Assembly (NCBI GenBank): GCA_964247055.1
Contig: OZ176053.1
Location: forward strand, 1,240,001 to 1,304,000
Source of the DNA: Paragordius varius
Lineage: Eukaryota > Nematomorpha
Direction: 5' to 3'
DNA length: 64,000 nt
Notes under the pieces: model-generated
The model's input: the letters and a program-made list of their open reading frames with translations, nothing else
What the model was told of the DNA's origin: nothing
The model's database searches: none
Shown here: one piece after another, positions 1-11,753 of the stretch
Layout of the letters: each line of letters begins with the position of its first letter
Position numbering within the stretch: the first letter of the stretch is position 1
Position numbers and translations under genes: made by a program

Positions 1-1320
1 CAATATATAATATTTTGTTAAAAAACCTCAGCAGTTTTTTGATAAAAATTTAGTATTTCTTAGATTTGCGGTTGTTTAAAAGTTTAACGGTTTTTAATAA
101 AAAAAAATTTATGATAAATAAAAGAATAATAAAATTTAGCGGTTTTTATGAGAAAAATATGTATTGATATATATTAGCGGTTTATAAAACGTATTTAGAG
201 GTTTTTATATCAATGTTACAATTGGCGTTTTAAAAGAAATATATCCTGTATTTATGTTGGTGGTTTTTCAATAAAATTTAGTGGTTCCAAAAATCTTTAA
301 TGGGTTTTTTAAATTCAAATAATCCTCTTTTTTAATATTGTGGTTTTTAGAAAGTTTTACCAATTTTTATCTAATAATTTGTTTATTATTTGATGTTAAA
401 TCAAATAAATGAATAAAATAAAAAATAATTGATTTATTCATCACAGTTGTTCCTTTTAAAATACAAACAACAGTCAATAAAGCCACCTGTTTTTACTTAG
501 TCAGCCGTTTAGAATCAAGTGTTTATAATTAATACAGCCATTAAAGTTATTCTTATTTAAATGATGAAGACAGCTGTTTTAGTATATTTAATTAGATTGT
601 TAAATCAACCGTTTTTTTTCAAAAGCATGCGATTAATAAACAGATTAATAAAACCAATGATTTAATATAACAGCTGATTAATTAAAAATCTGATTAACTA
701 AATAGACTGATCTATTAAAAAAACTTATTAAATAAACATGTGGTTAATAAAAACAATGATTAATAAAAAATTATAAAAGAACCTTAATATGAACACTTGG
801 GGTTTCAAAAACCGATTAATAAAATACAAATAATAATTACCAAATTTCAAAATAATCGATTTTCCTGATCAGATTTTGGGCAAATAACTGAGGCAACCAA
901 CAAATTCTAAATTAAAAAAATGAAAATATATATATTAAAATAAATTTTTTTTAAAAAGGGCCAATAATGTAATTTATAAATAAAGGATTAATTTTAACTC
1001 TTTTGCAGAAAATGTTAGCAGATTTCAAAGAGTTGTTTTAAAAGAATATTAGCAGTTTTAAAAAAAATTTACTAGTTTTACAAGAATTTACCTGTTTTAA
1101 AAAAAATTTAGCGCTGTTGTAGATTTTAAAAAAAAATCTAAAAAGTTTTGCGGTTCTTTTAAATTATCCTTATTATTTTTTGAAAGTAATCGTTGTTCAT
1201 ATAATAAATAAATTAATAGGAGAAAATAATTGATTACAATGGAGACAGCTGTTTTAATTAAAAATGATTTGTGTATGTCAACCGCCTTTTTATAAAACAA
1301 GTAATTTAAAATAACAGATT
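1..1320. repeat. degenerate GCGGTTTTT satellite and 17-mer relics (copy 1 start)
   Basis: No gene. Irregularly spaced motifs such as TTTAGCGGTTTTTA and TTTGCGGTTG recur every 20-60 bases in 1-350 and 1000-1160. Loose AACTGATTAATAAAA units occur in 570-780 and from about 1300. They look like decayed forms of the two minisatellites that follow. Confidence 0.7.
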
Positions 1321-2700
1321 AATAAAACAACTGATTAATAAAAAAAATGACTGATAAAAATAACTAAAAAACAGTTGATTAATAAAACCAAAACTCATTA
1401 AACAATAAAAAAATTTAATTAATGATTAAAAATGATGAAAAACAACTGATATAAACAGCTGATTAATAAAGAGAAAACAAATTAAACAAAAAAAATAAAA
1501 TAACTAAAACAAATGATTAAAAAGAAATGATTTAGCTAATTAAACAGCTGATTAAAATCAACGATTAAAATCAACTGATTAATTAAAACAACTAATTAAA
1601 AACAACTAATTAAAAACAACCGATTAAAAACAACTGACTAATTAAAACATCTGATTAATTAAAACATCTGATTAATTAAAACATATGATTAATTAAAACT
1701 TTTGATTAAATAAAACAACAGATTAATTAAACAACTGACTAATTAAAACAACTGACTAATTAAAACAACTGACTAATTAAAACAACTGATAATTAAAAAC
1801 TGACTAATTAAAACAACTGATAAATTAAAACAACTGATTAATTAAAACAAAGGTTAATTAAAACAAATGATTTAAACAACTGGTTAAAAACAACTATATA
1901 AAAACAGCTGATTAATAAAAAGAAAACTCATTAAACGATAAAAAATAATTTATTAAAACAAATGATTAAAAACAAAAGATTTAAAAACTGAATAAAACAA
2001 TTGATTAAAATAACTGATTAAAACAACTGGTTGATTAAAACAACTGGTTGATTAAAACAACTGGTTGATTAAAACAACTGGTTAATTAAAACAACTGGTT
2101 AATTAAAACAACTGGTTAATTAAAACAACTTAATTAAAACAACTGGTTAATTAAAACAGCTGGTTAATTAAAACAACTGATTATATAAAACAACTGATTA
2201 TATAAAACAACTGATTATATAAAACAACTGATTAAATAAAACAAATATTTAAAACTCTAATTAATTAAAACAACTGACTAATTAAAACATCTGATTAATT
2301 AAAACAACAGATTAATTTAAACAACAACAATTAAAACAACTGATTATTTAAAACAACTGGTTAAATAAAACAACTGATATTAAAACAACTGATATTAAAA
2401 CAACTGACCATATAAAACAACTGATTAATTAAAACAGCTGATTAATTAAAGCAACAGATTAATTAAAACATATTAATTAAAACAACAGAATATTTAAACA
2501 ACTGATTAAATAAAAGATTATTTAAAGCAACTGATTAATTAAAAAATTGATTAATTTTACAACTGACTAATTTAAAAAACTGATTAAATTACTGATTAAT
2601 TAAAACAACTGATTATTTAAAACAATTGATATTCAAAACAACTGATTAAAAAGATTAAAACAACTGATTAATAAAAACAACTGATTTAACTGTATAAATA
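1320..2700. repeat. 17-bp minisatellite, degenerate array (copy 1)
   Basis: Tandem units close to TTAATTAAAACAACTGG with variants CAACTGATTA, CAACTGACTA, CAGCTGG and CATCTGATTA. Spacing ranges from 12 to 20 bases, with short homogeneous runs, for example at 2020-2170. Less homogenised than in copies 2 and 3. Confidence 0.9.
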
Positions 2701-3090
2701 CAAATGTTTAATAAAAATAACTGAAAAAAAAACCACTGTTTAAACAATAGATTGATAAAAAATAAAAATATTAATAGAAAACGCTTGGGTTTTTAAAAAC
2801 TGATTAAAAAAATACAAATAATAATTACCAAAATCCGATATCCAATATTTACTATCAGTTTTTGCGCAAATAAATCAGGCAACCAACATATTCTAAAATA
2901 AAAAAGAAAATATATTAAAATAAAATTAAAAAAAAATGCATTTATATATAATGTAATTTATAAATAAACAGTTGGCATACTTTTGAATTTTAAAATTTTG
3001 TTTTTACAGAATATTTCAAGAAATTTTAGCGCTTTAATAAGAATTTTACTGCCTTTTTAAAAATTATTTAAATAGCGCTTTTAAGAGAAG

Positions 3091-4745
3091 TTACAGGTTA
3101 CTTCAAAGAGTTTTTGCGTTTTAAAAAGGGTTTTTGCGTTTTAAAAAGGGTTTTTGCGTTTTAAAAAGGGTTTTTGCGGTTTTAAGAGTTTTTGCGGTTT
3201 TAAAAGAGTTTTTGCGGTTTTAAAAGAGTTTTTGCGATTTTAAAAGAGTTTTTGCGGTTTTAAAAGAGTTTTTGCGGTTTTAAAAGAGTTTTTGCGGTTT
3301 TAAAAGAGTTTTTGCGGTTTTAAAAGAGTTTTTGCGGTTTTAAAAGAGTTTTTGCGGTTTTAAAAGAGTTTTTGCGGTTTTAAAAGAGTTTTTGCGGTTT
3401 TAAGAGTTTTTGCGGTTTTAAAAGAGTTTTTGCGGTTTTAAAAGAGTTTTTGCGGTTCAAAAAGAATTCTTACGGTTCAAAAATAATTCTTACGGTTTAA
3501 AAAGAGTTCTTACGGTTTAAAAAGAGTTTTTCCGGTTTAAAAAGAGTTTTTCCGGTTTAAAAAGAGTTTTTCCGGTTTTAAAAGAGTTTTTGCGGTTTTA
3601 AAAGAGTTTTTACGGTTTTAAAAGAGTTTTTACGGTTTTAAAAAAGTTTTTACGGTTTTAAAACAGTTTTTACGGTTAGAGTTTTTACGGTTAGAGTTTT
3701 TGCGGTTTTAAAAGAGTTACGGTTTAAAAAGAGTTTTTGCGGTTTTAAAACAGTTTTTACGGTTTTAAAAGAGTTTTTACGGTTTTAAAAGAGTTTTTAC
3801 GCTTTCAAAAAAAAATTTTAAGAGTTCAAAAAGAGTTTTTAAAGTTCAAAAAGAGTTTTAAGAGTTTAAAAAGAGTTTTTAGAGTTCAAAAAGAGTTTTT
3901 AGAGTTCAAAAAGAGTTTTTAGAGTTCAAAAAGAGTTTTTAGAGTTCAAAAAGAGTTTTTAGAGTTTAAAAAGAGTTTTTAGAGTTTTTTTACAGTTTTA
4001 AAAGAGTTTTTTTACGGTTTTAAAAGAGTTTTTGCGGTTTTAAAAGAGTTTATACGGTTTTAAAAAAGTTTTTACTGTTTTAAAAAAGTTTTTACGGTTT
4101 TAAAACAGTTTTTACGGTTAGAGTTTTTGCGGTTTTAAAAGAGTTACGGTTTAAAAAGAGTTTTTGCGGTTTTAAAACAGTTTTTACGGTTTTAAAAGAG
4201 TTTTTACGGTTTTAAAAGAGTTTTTACGCTTTCAAAAAAAAATTTTAAGAGTTCAAAAAGAGTTTTTAGAGTTCAAAAAGAGTTTTTAGAGTTCAAAAAG
4301 AGTTTTTAGAGTTCAAAAAGAGTTTTTAGAGTTCAAAAAGAGTTTTTAGAGTTCAAAAAGAGTTTTTAGAGTTCAAAAAGAGTTTTTAGAGTTTTTTTTA
4401 CGGTTTTAAAAGAGTTTTTTTACGGTTTTAAAAGAGTTTTTGCGGTTTTAAAAGAGTTTTTGCGGTTTTAAAACAGATTTTAGGGTTTTAAAGTTTTTAC
4501 GGTTTATTAGGGTTTTAAAACAATTTTTAGGGTTTTAAAACAGTTTTTACGCTTTCAAAAAAAAAATTTAAGAGTTCAAAAAGAGTATTTAGAGTTTTTT
4601 TACGGTTTTAAAAGAGTTTTTGCGGTTTTAAAAAAGTTTTTGCAGTTTTAAAAGAGTTTTTACGGTTTAAAAAGAGTTTTTACGGTTTTAAAATTTACGG
4701 TTTTAAAAGAGTTTTTATAGTTTTACGAGTTTTTACAGTTTTTGA
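3091..4745. repeat. 20-bp minisatellite (copy 1)
   Basis: Units of GAGTTTTTGCGGTTTTAAAA. Sub-families are TTTTTACGG, TTTTTCCGG and, in two blocks near 3820-3980 and 4245-4390, TTTTTAGAGTTCAAAAAGAG. Blocks of sub-families recur in the same order (about 3800-4000 and 4220-4400), so there is higher-order structure. Confidence 0.95.
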
Positions 4746-5800
4746 AGAATTTTAGACAGTTAGGAATTTTAGTAAAAATTTTAGCAGTTTTTAGATAATT
4801 TTAGCAATTAAAAATTTTAGAGGTTTTTAGATAATTTTTGCGTTTAAAAAAATTTTATAGATTTTTGAATGATCTTAGAAGTGTTAAAAGATTTTGTGAG
4901 GTTTTAATAGAATTTAAGCAGTTTTTAAAAAATTCAACCAGTAATTTTGGCACTTTTTTAGAAAACTTTAGCAGTTTCTAAATATTTAAACAGTTTTTAA
5001 TAGTTTTAAGCGTTTAAAAAAAAATTTTGAAGTTTTAAAAGATTAAGAGGTTTTAAAATAATCTTAGAAGCAGTTTAAAAATTTTAATAAATTTTAGACT
5101 TTTTAAATAATTTTACAAGTGTTAAAAAATTTTTTTGAGGTTTTAAAAGAATTTAAGCAGTTTTTAAAGAGTTTGAGTTTTTAGAGAATTTTAGCAGCTT
5201 TTTAGATAATTTTAATAGTTTTCAAATAATATTAGCAGTTTTTGATAATTTTAAGCGTTTAAAAGAATTTTTGAGGTTTTAAAAGAATTTTAGAGTTTTT
5301 AACTAATCTTAGAAGCAGTTTATATAATTTGTGCGTTTTTAGATATTTTAAGAAGTGTTAAAAAAATTTTTGAGGTTTTAATCGTTAGCTGATTTTAAAA
5401 AAATTTGATAGTTTTTATAGAGTTATCCCGTTTTTAAAGAATTATAGCAGTTTTTAAAATATTTTTTATATAATATTGGCCTTTTTAAAGAATATTAAAA
5501 TTTTTTACCTCTTTTAGAAACTTTCTAATAATTTTACATTTTAAATATAAAAAAACTGCGCTTTTTTTACGAAACATACCGCTTTTTAAGTATTCACAAG
5601 AAATATTAACCCAATTTAAGAAAACTTTAAGAAATTTTACTCTTTTTAAGTAAGCGCTTTAAAAATTTTAAGAAACATACAGCTTTTTTAATATATTACA
5701 AGAAATATTAGCGCTATAAACCATTAAGAAGTTTTAATGTTTTCTCAATACCGCTTTTTATTATTTTTTATTGAAAAATTTTAGTAAATTTTTAAGGTTT
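4746..5800. repeat. decayed satellite flank (copy 1)
   Basis: No gene. AATTTTAGCAGTTTTTA-like motifs recur irregularly every 20-50 bases, related to the adjoining 20-bp array. Counterparts are 29251-30310 and 53161-54210. Confidence 0.65.
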
Positions 5801-6054
5801 TTAGAACTTTAAATGCGTGTTTAAATACTATATTTTACAATGTGAAATATTTAGGAATCAAAAAACGAATTTTGCAAATTGGTGATATTTTAGATATAAA
5901 AATTCATCTCATATATTTGAATGTAAACATATTTTATACACACTTATTCCATATTTAGTTAAAAATATTTTATATTTAAACAACTAATTAAATAAGTAAT
6001 AAATTTATTTTATTCAACACGCATGCACCATAATTAAAAAATATAAACAAGTTA

Positions 6055-6700
6055 TTCAAGAACAGGAGACCAACATTGTAGCAATTATAATTTAATAAAT
6101 AGACATTTATTTAATTCTTTATTAGAATATCTGCATTGAATTGATAATATCTGCCAGGTTTTTATTAAATTTTAACATAAAGAAATTATACGAATTAATA
6201 ATATGTGCTAGCTTTTTATTAAATTTTAACGTAAAAAATTATACGACTCAAACTAAATAGAAACATATGTTAAACTTTTTGTGTTGATTTCCTTTGACAG
6301 AAAAATAAATATTCAAGATCAAGAGAGCCATTAATAATTTGTAACAATATATAATTTAAACATTTATTTAATTTTATTAGTGCATTGAATTACTAATATT
6401 TGCCAGGTGTTTATTAAATTTTAACATAAAGAAAATATACGACAAACTAAATTGTAACATATGTTAAACTTTTTGTGCTGATTTCCTTTAACACAAAAAT
6501 AAATATTCAAGAACAAGAGGCCTATTCATACTTTCTAGCAATATATAATGTAATAGACATTTATTTGATTCTAATTAGAATATTTGCATTGAATTGAAAA
6601 ATATTTGCTAGCTTTTTATCAAAATTTAACATAAAAATAATTATACGACTCAAACTAAATAGAAACATATGTTGAACTTTTTGTGTTGATTTCCTTTAAA
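6055..6700. repeat. three-fold 200-250 bp direct repeat (copy 1)
   Basis: Three adjacent diverged units start at about 6055, 6311 and 6504, each with ATTCAAGAaCAaGAG at its head. Each then has TTTATTAAATTTTAACATAAA, a TATACGAC segment, AAACATATGTTAAACTTTTT and GTGTTGATTTCCTTT. The first unit also has an internal doubling of the GCTAGCTTTTTATTAAATTT part. Confidence 0.85.
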
Positions 6701-6710
6701 AATGTAAAAT

Positions 6711-7330
6711 TTAACTAGACGAAAAAGGTTAGAAATACAACATTAAATAAGCCATTTATTCCAAAATATTATTAATTCTAGGGTTCAAAATTTACAAGAG
6801 ATAAAATTATCGGCCAAAAGCAAGAAAAGATCAAAAAAATCTTGCATTAACTTTAAAATCCAATCAATAATAGTGCTTTCTACTGTGATTCAAACAGTAC
6901 CTTAAAGCAATTATAACAATCTATGTTAATAGACAAAACATGCAAAACTTACCATTGATTAGGTTAAATTGTTATAGTTTTGCATTTCGGTTGCTCCTCA
7001 ACATGTAATTCACAAATCATTGTTCATTGTTTACGATATCGGTTTAAGGTAAAACTATAAATTAAAAAATTTTTTTTACCTTATATGGGTAGATATATTA
7101 TTGGTTATCCTTTGGATTTCCAGGATTTAATAGTGTGTCTTTATTGAACATTTGTTTCGTCTAAATAATTAATTAAATTTAATATAATTACCATAATAAA
7201 ATAATCCATGTTAGCAACAATACATTGTGCATAGTCGGGATAAAAGATATAGGAAGAGAAATTAAATACATTTAATACATAAAATGTAAATTACAAAAAA
7301 AAATTTAAATTAATAAATTAAATAATTTTT
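6711..7330. other. AT-rich non-coding DNA
   Basis: No gene. Contains ATGCAAAACT at 6940-6949 with its inverse AGTTTTGCAT at 6976-6985. Contains also AAGGTAAAA at about 7047 facing TTTTTACCTT at about 7073. Counterparts are 31221-31845 and 55129-55752. Confidence 0.6.
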
Positions 7331-7500
7331 TCGCCTTTATATAGGGGGGAAAGCACACGTGTGTGTGCTCACCCAATCAAATTAATGTGCGCATTGCGCA
7401 TTTTCTCTCCCCTTCTAGAAAAATAGTGCACACGTATTTCCCTCTCTTATTTGTTTACTAATATGTTGCGCAACATACCTCCCATGAACGCGCACGTGCT
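7331..7500. promoter_or_regulatory. palindrome cluster, possible promoter or origin (copy 1)
   Basis: A GC-richer patch with four palindromic sites in 170 bp. They are AGCACACGTGTGTGTGCT at about 7352-7369, TGCGCATTGCGCA at about 7387-7400, the perfect TATGTTGCGCAACATA at 7462-7477 and GCGCACGTGC at about 7490-7499. A TTTATATAGGGGGG TATA-like box lies at about 7336-7350. No gene starts close by; the nearest ORF on this strand is 3.5 kb away. The function is inference. Confidence 0.45.
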
Positions 7501-8471
7501 ATTTTTACTTCTTATTTAGCATGATGCAATAATATAATGGAAAAAAATAAATAAAATTATAATTAAATAAGTAAGTAAATAATTTGAAAATATTTTAAAA
7601 TCCAAATATATATCTATATTTTAGGTTATGTTTGATTAAATATTCCTAATATTTATTAATGATATATTAGTTAATTAGTACTTAATATGTTGAGCTTTAA
7701 GATATCATAAAAATAATTTAGAAAAACATATTTATTCCTAATTCTATATATATTTATCTAATCTTTATATTTATAAATGTGTGTAAATTTCATTGGTAGT
7801 ATATGTCATATACGGGATTAATTAAGTTAACCACAATCTAATTAGTTTTATTTGAATTAAATATTATAAAAATTATATATAAATATATATAAAAGTTTGC
7901 CTTTTAACCTGCACAAATTATTGTGGATTAATTGAAAATTATATATGATTTATCAGGCTATTATTTTATTTCAATTTGGTTTTATAAGGATTAAAAACTG
8001 TCTAGGGAAACTAGTTATAATAGCACAAAATAAGTTATACATATTAATATTGTTTTAATATTATAAGCCAAAGGTTGACATTTTTCTCATTATAAATGAT
8101 TCAATCAAATATTGTAGCAGCATATAATTTATAAGTTAAATATCTTTTAATACTATATTGAATTTAGTAATCCAATTAATCAGATATTTCTCAATTTTAT
8201 CAATTATTAATTAGGAATATGAAAGTCAAACTAACTCTGAAGTACTATCTAACTTTTTTCTTATGAAAAAGCTGGGTAGGAAAAATGCAATATTGTTGGG
8301 TAGTTTTATTATTAACTCTGGCACGAATTAATATTAATTTCAGTAGTTTTCGCAAACAGCTAATTAATATTCTTATTTGGATATCTCTTTCAACTAGAGC
8401 ATTCATTATTATACTTTAAAATTGCAAAACCAACACAAATGTTTTAATTACTTTAATACAGAATAAATTTT

Positions 8472-8580
8472 AGGGTTTTCGAGTTTGTGGGCTAGGGTTA
8501 GGGTGAGGGATTGGAGTTGGTTCTTTTTCTTAAAGAAGTCCGCAGGACTTCCTCGGGCTGCGAAGCAGGCCGAGACCCAC
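8472..8580 (+). repeat. double-hairpin dispersed element, member 1 (copy 1)
   Basis: About 105 bp, GC-rich against its surroundings. It has a 5' part with TTTTCGAGTTTGTGGGCTAG and telomere-like GGGTTAGGGTGAGGG. Next comes a perfect hairpin GAAGTCC-GCA-GGACTTC at 8535-8551. A second hairpin at 8552-8574 follows, CTCGG and CTGC pairing across GAA with GCAG and CCGAG. It ends in GAGACCCA. The overlapping 72-residue open frame is incidental. Confidence 0.8.
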
Positions 8581-9272
8581 GCATTTATTTTTGAAATATT
8601 TTTCTCTAAAAAATATATATTTACGAAACTTTATTTTATATTATCAATATGTGAAAAGATATTAATATTGGATAGATACTATAATAACTCTCGTCTAAAG
8701 TAAATGATACCTAAGTTAAAATTATTTTTTAACTAACAATTATAGATATGTGCTAGTTTCATTAAAGAAGATCAATGGATAAAAATATCTTAGCTGTAAA
8801 TTATCCTATCCTTAACATTTAACAGGCATATTTATTTATTTTTTATCAGTTTTATATATGAATGTTATTCAGTAATATACTAAATTAATTTTTTACTATC
8901 TACTTAATGTGTGATTAATGCTCAAAGATAATTATAATACTTATAAATTAGTATTATTCCAAATTAGGCCTTTCTAACAATTTCTACATTTATTGTTAAA
9001 GTAAAAACTTATTATAACTTAAACATATTGGCATACTTTTATACTTTAAATTTAATAAATGGGCATATTTTAAAGTAAACATCAAAAGTTATTAACAATT
9101 AAAATTTAAGATAATATCTATGTTAATAGACTATCAATTCAATGCTAATTTTAGATTTAAACAATCTAGTATTTAATTTATATATAGTGTTTATAACTAA
9201 TATATCCCAATATTAAAAAATAAAAAGAACTTCGATGATATCGTAGAATTAAATGCAAGTTATAAGTACTTT

Positions 9273-9376
9273 AAGGTTTTCGAGTTTGTGGTCTAGGGTT
9301 AGGGTGTGGAGTTGGTTCATTTTTTTAAAGAACTTCGCAGGACTTCCTCGGGCTGCGAAGCAGGCTGAGACCCACA
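9273..9376 (+). repeat. double-hairpin dispersed element, member 2 (copy 1)
   Basis: Same layout with a dozen or so changes. In the second hairpin CCGAG has become CTGAG, which still pairs through a G-T(U) wobble. The first hairpin is weakened. Confidence 0.78.
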
Positions 9377-10017
9377 CTTTTTGTTAAATTTAAGATTGTT
9401 AATAGAAAATTGCGCTGATAGATGAGCATTGGTTATTATTTTAGCGTGGTTATGTAATATGTAATAAATCCTATATTGATATTATAAACTCTGATAAATT
9501 ATATTTTATATTAGAAATTATTGTTAGCTAAATTTCAGTATGTTACAGTTTTTTGTCATTGACTTTATATACCATCGCATCTAAAATATATATTTAATAA
9601 AAGGATATAGTAAATGACCAATATACCAATTAAACCATTTATGATTTTAAATTGGAAAATACGTATAAATAAAATAAAGGTATAATAAATTTAAACCCTT
9701 ATTATATAAGTATATACCGATTAAAATGTAAAAAATATTTATCAATTAATAATATACAATATCCTATATTTATTACCTTTTATTGTAATCAACCATAAAA
9801 ATTTATTTTAATTTTCTTAAAACTCCTCTTTGCCAAAAACTAATATTACGATTCTACAATGTTTGATTATTTAACTTAATTAAATATATATGAATATACA
9901 GGAAATATACAAAAGTACAATAAGATCACCTATAAATTTGATTTTTATATAATTATTGCTCAATAAAATAAATTTAGCAATATATAAATTGATAAAAAAT
10001 TTATGAAAGTATAGTTA

Positions 10018-10119
10018 AAGATTTCGAGGGAGATGGTTGAGGCGTATGTTGAGAGATTAGAAATGGTTCGTTTTCTTAAGATGTCCGCACATTGCCTTAT
10101 GGCATGCTTTCTGTCCACA
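10018..10119 (+). repeat. double-hairpin dispersed element, member 3, decayed (copy 1)
   Basis: Recognisable by TTTCGAG, GGTTCGTTTTCTTAAGATGTCCGCA and GTCC near the end. The telomere-like core and both hairpins are largely lost. Confidence 0.5.
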
Positions 10120-10982
10120 AATTATTTCTAAAAATTTCAATCTTGCTTTTATTTACAAAATCCTAAATATCTGGATTCCGGATCGAAAACTGCTTTTGTA
10201 TGCTGGTATTATACAGTCGAAGATATAAAAAAGCAATCAATAACACAAATATATTTTTTTATATATGTGCCTACGATTTTTGCCAAAAAAATATATATTT
10301 TTTTTAAGTATTGGCTTACAAATCAGGTTAAATATACCCAAATTATTAATTACTATGTTAGCCTTGGATTTAATTGTGCCCTTTATCATAAAGAGGTTAT
10401 GCTAAATTAATTTTACAAAATTAATAAGGTGATAATATTTAAAATTAGAACACAATATGAAAAAATATACGCATGCTGAATTTTCCATTTCTACTATATT
10501 TGGTTATTTTAAAAATATATACATTTTTAGTTTTAATCAAGAAGCGAAATACTCTAAACTGTTTTTTATTGACATAATCAACTATCATACTCACTCACTT
10601 TGCCGATAAAACTATGCTTTCGCTTAAATTAATTCAAAAAACATCCATATATTAACTTATTTCGTTTATATCAGGCGAAATCCACACATGCATAAATTCA
10701 AAAATTTTCTATGCAAGCCACACTTCTTTTTGACAATCACATTTTCTAGCTAAATTTTAAATTACATCTCATTGATCTATCAATAATTCCTAAATATTAA
10801 CGAACGAACATTTATATTTATGAAAAATTCCAATTTGTATAATGATAAGGAAAATAAAAGAAGATTGGTAATCATTATTCCTATATTTATAAAATTAAAA
10901 AAATAACTTTATGAACATATATAATAACTAATTCGTTTCTTCACAATGTTCAAATTTTTTCATTGCTTGTTTAAATTTTATT

Positions 10983-11306
10983 ATGAACTTACCGCAAAAG
11001 TATACTAATTATAATTTTTTGCTAGTATTAGTCCTGATTGATGTTAAGGATGTCGAAATTTATCCGGACAAAGTGGAAAAACCCATATTGGGTGAGGAAA
11101 TGAACCGATCAGCTTATATAACACTTCACAATACTTATCCGATTGATGAATCAAACCAATTAAAGTATTGTTTATTAAATATTAACAGTAAAAATCATAA
11201 AAACTTATATAAATTACAAAATAACTATGGTTTTGGTGGGAAAACCATATTTTTTGACCAGTTGCGCAATAAGAATTTTAAATTTAACACACAACCCTCA
11301 ATTTAA
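10983..11306 (+). CDS. NUP98 autopeptidase-domain fragment (copy 1)
   Basis: A 107-residue frame whose residues about 20-55 resemble the C-terminal autoproteolytic domain of nucleoporin NUP98. VEKPILGEEMNRSAYITLHN lines up with human [20 protein letters not shown], followed by TYPIDES against VWPTDKTS. In full NUP98 this fold self-cleaves at an HFS motif and anchors the FG repeats at the pore. Here the FG repeats are absent upstream, and the HFS end is not found downstream. The Met may not be real, because a pyrimidine-rich TAG at about 11030 could be a splice acceptor. GTATTG at about 11167 could be a donor. Most likely this is a fragment or pseudogene carried by the unit; an internal exon of a gene starting elsewhere is the alternative. 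Confidence 0.55.
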   Translation: MNLPQKYTNYNFLLVLVLIDVKDVEIYPDKVEKPILGEEMNRSAYITLHNTYPIDESNQLKYCLLNINSKNHKNLYKLQNNYGFGGKTIFFDQLRNKNFKFNTQPSI

Positions 11307-11426
11307 CTCTGGTCAATTGTATGTATGTAAAAAAAAATTAAAAAATAAAACGAAAATATTACATTATTACTTTATACTATATATATATATATTAGTCGTT
11401 ATCAATCACTATATCCAAAATTAACG

Positions 11427-11612
11427 GTGCCAGACTCAGTCTTTTCAGTAGATTCGACTGATTCAAATCCGCTCTTCTCATCTTTCCATCAAGACAGCAA
11501 TGAAATTCAAGAAAATATTGATAATCGGGATCTGTCTTTTATATCGACAATTTATCTGGACACCTTCTGGTATATTATTATATATGAAGAATATTTTTAC
11601 TTTACTGTGTAA
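11427..11612 (+). CDS. possible exon or relic, no family recognised
   Basis: The first 40 or so residues (VDSTDSNPLFSSFHQDSNEIQENIDNRDLS region) have more balanced codon use than the surrounding DNA, then the frame runs into AT-rich sequence. CAG acceptor-like sites lie just before 11440. It sits between the NUP98-like fragment and a small terminal-exon candidate on the same strand and could belong with them. The same frame occurs at 35945-36130 and 59849-60034. No homologue recognised. Confidence 0.2.
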   Translation: MPDSVFSVDSTDSNPLFSSFHQDSNEIQENIDNRDLSFISTIYLDTFWYIIIYEEYFYFTV

Positions 11613-11753
11613 ATATTGGAGTTTTTTGAAATTTTCATTACTGGGGCTTCCCCAGTTAAAAAAGTTAGTCAATTTAGTTCAAACGAAAAATCGAATTTTG
11701 CACATATTAGAAAGATTTTGATGTTTAAAACCAAATTACTTTTTATATATATG

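Larger units (their letters stand above)
7501..10982. other. gene-free AT-rich DNA (copy 1)
   Basis: Apart from the three double-hairpin elements nothing codes. Frames are short and stop-rich in all six readings, and no splice-linked open frames are seen. Counterparts are 32019-35500 and 55923-59404. Confidence 0.7.

Noticed and set aside
3091-4745. CRISPR-like regular repeats
   Set aside because: The units are contiguous with no unique spacers, and the DNA is eukaryotic; it is a minisatellite.
8495-8515. Internal telomere from TTAGGG words
   Set aside because: Only one or two TTAGGG-like words occur, always inside the dispersed element and never in a tandem run.
8485-8703. 72-residue open frame repeated in all three units
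   Set aside because: It lies over the double-hairpin element and its AT-rich 3' flank; the start coincides with the telomere-like core and there is no protein family.
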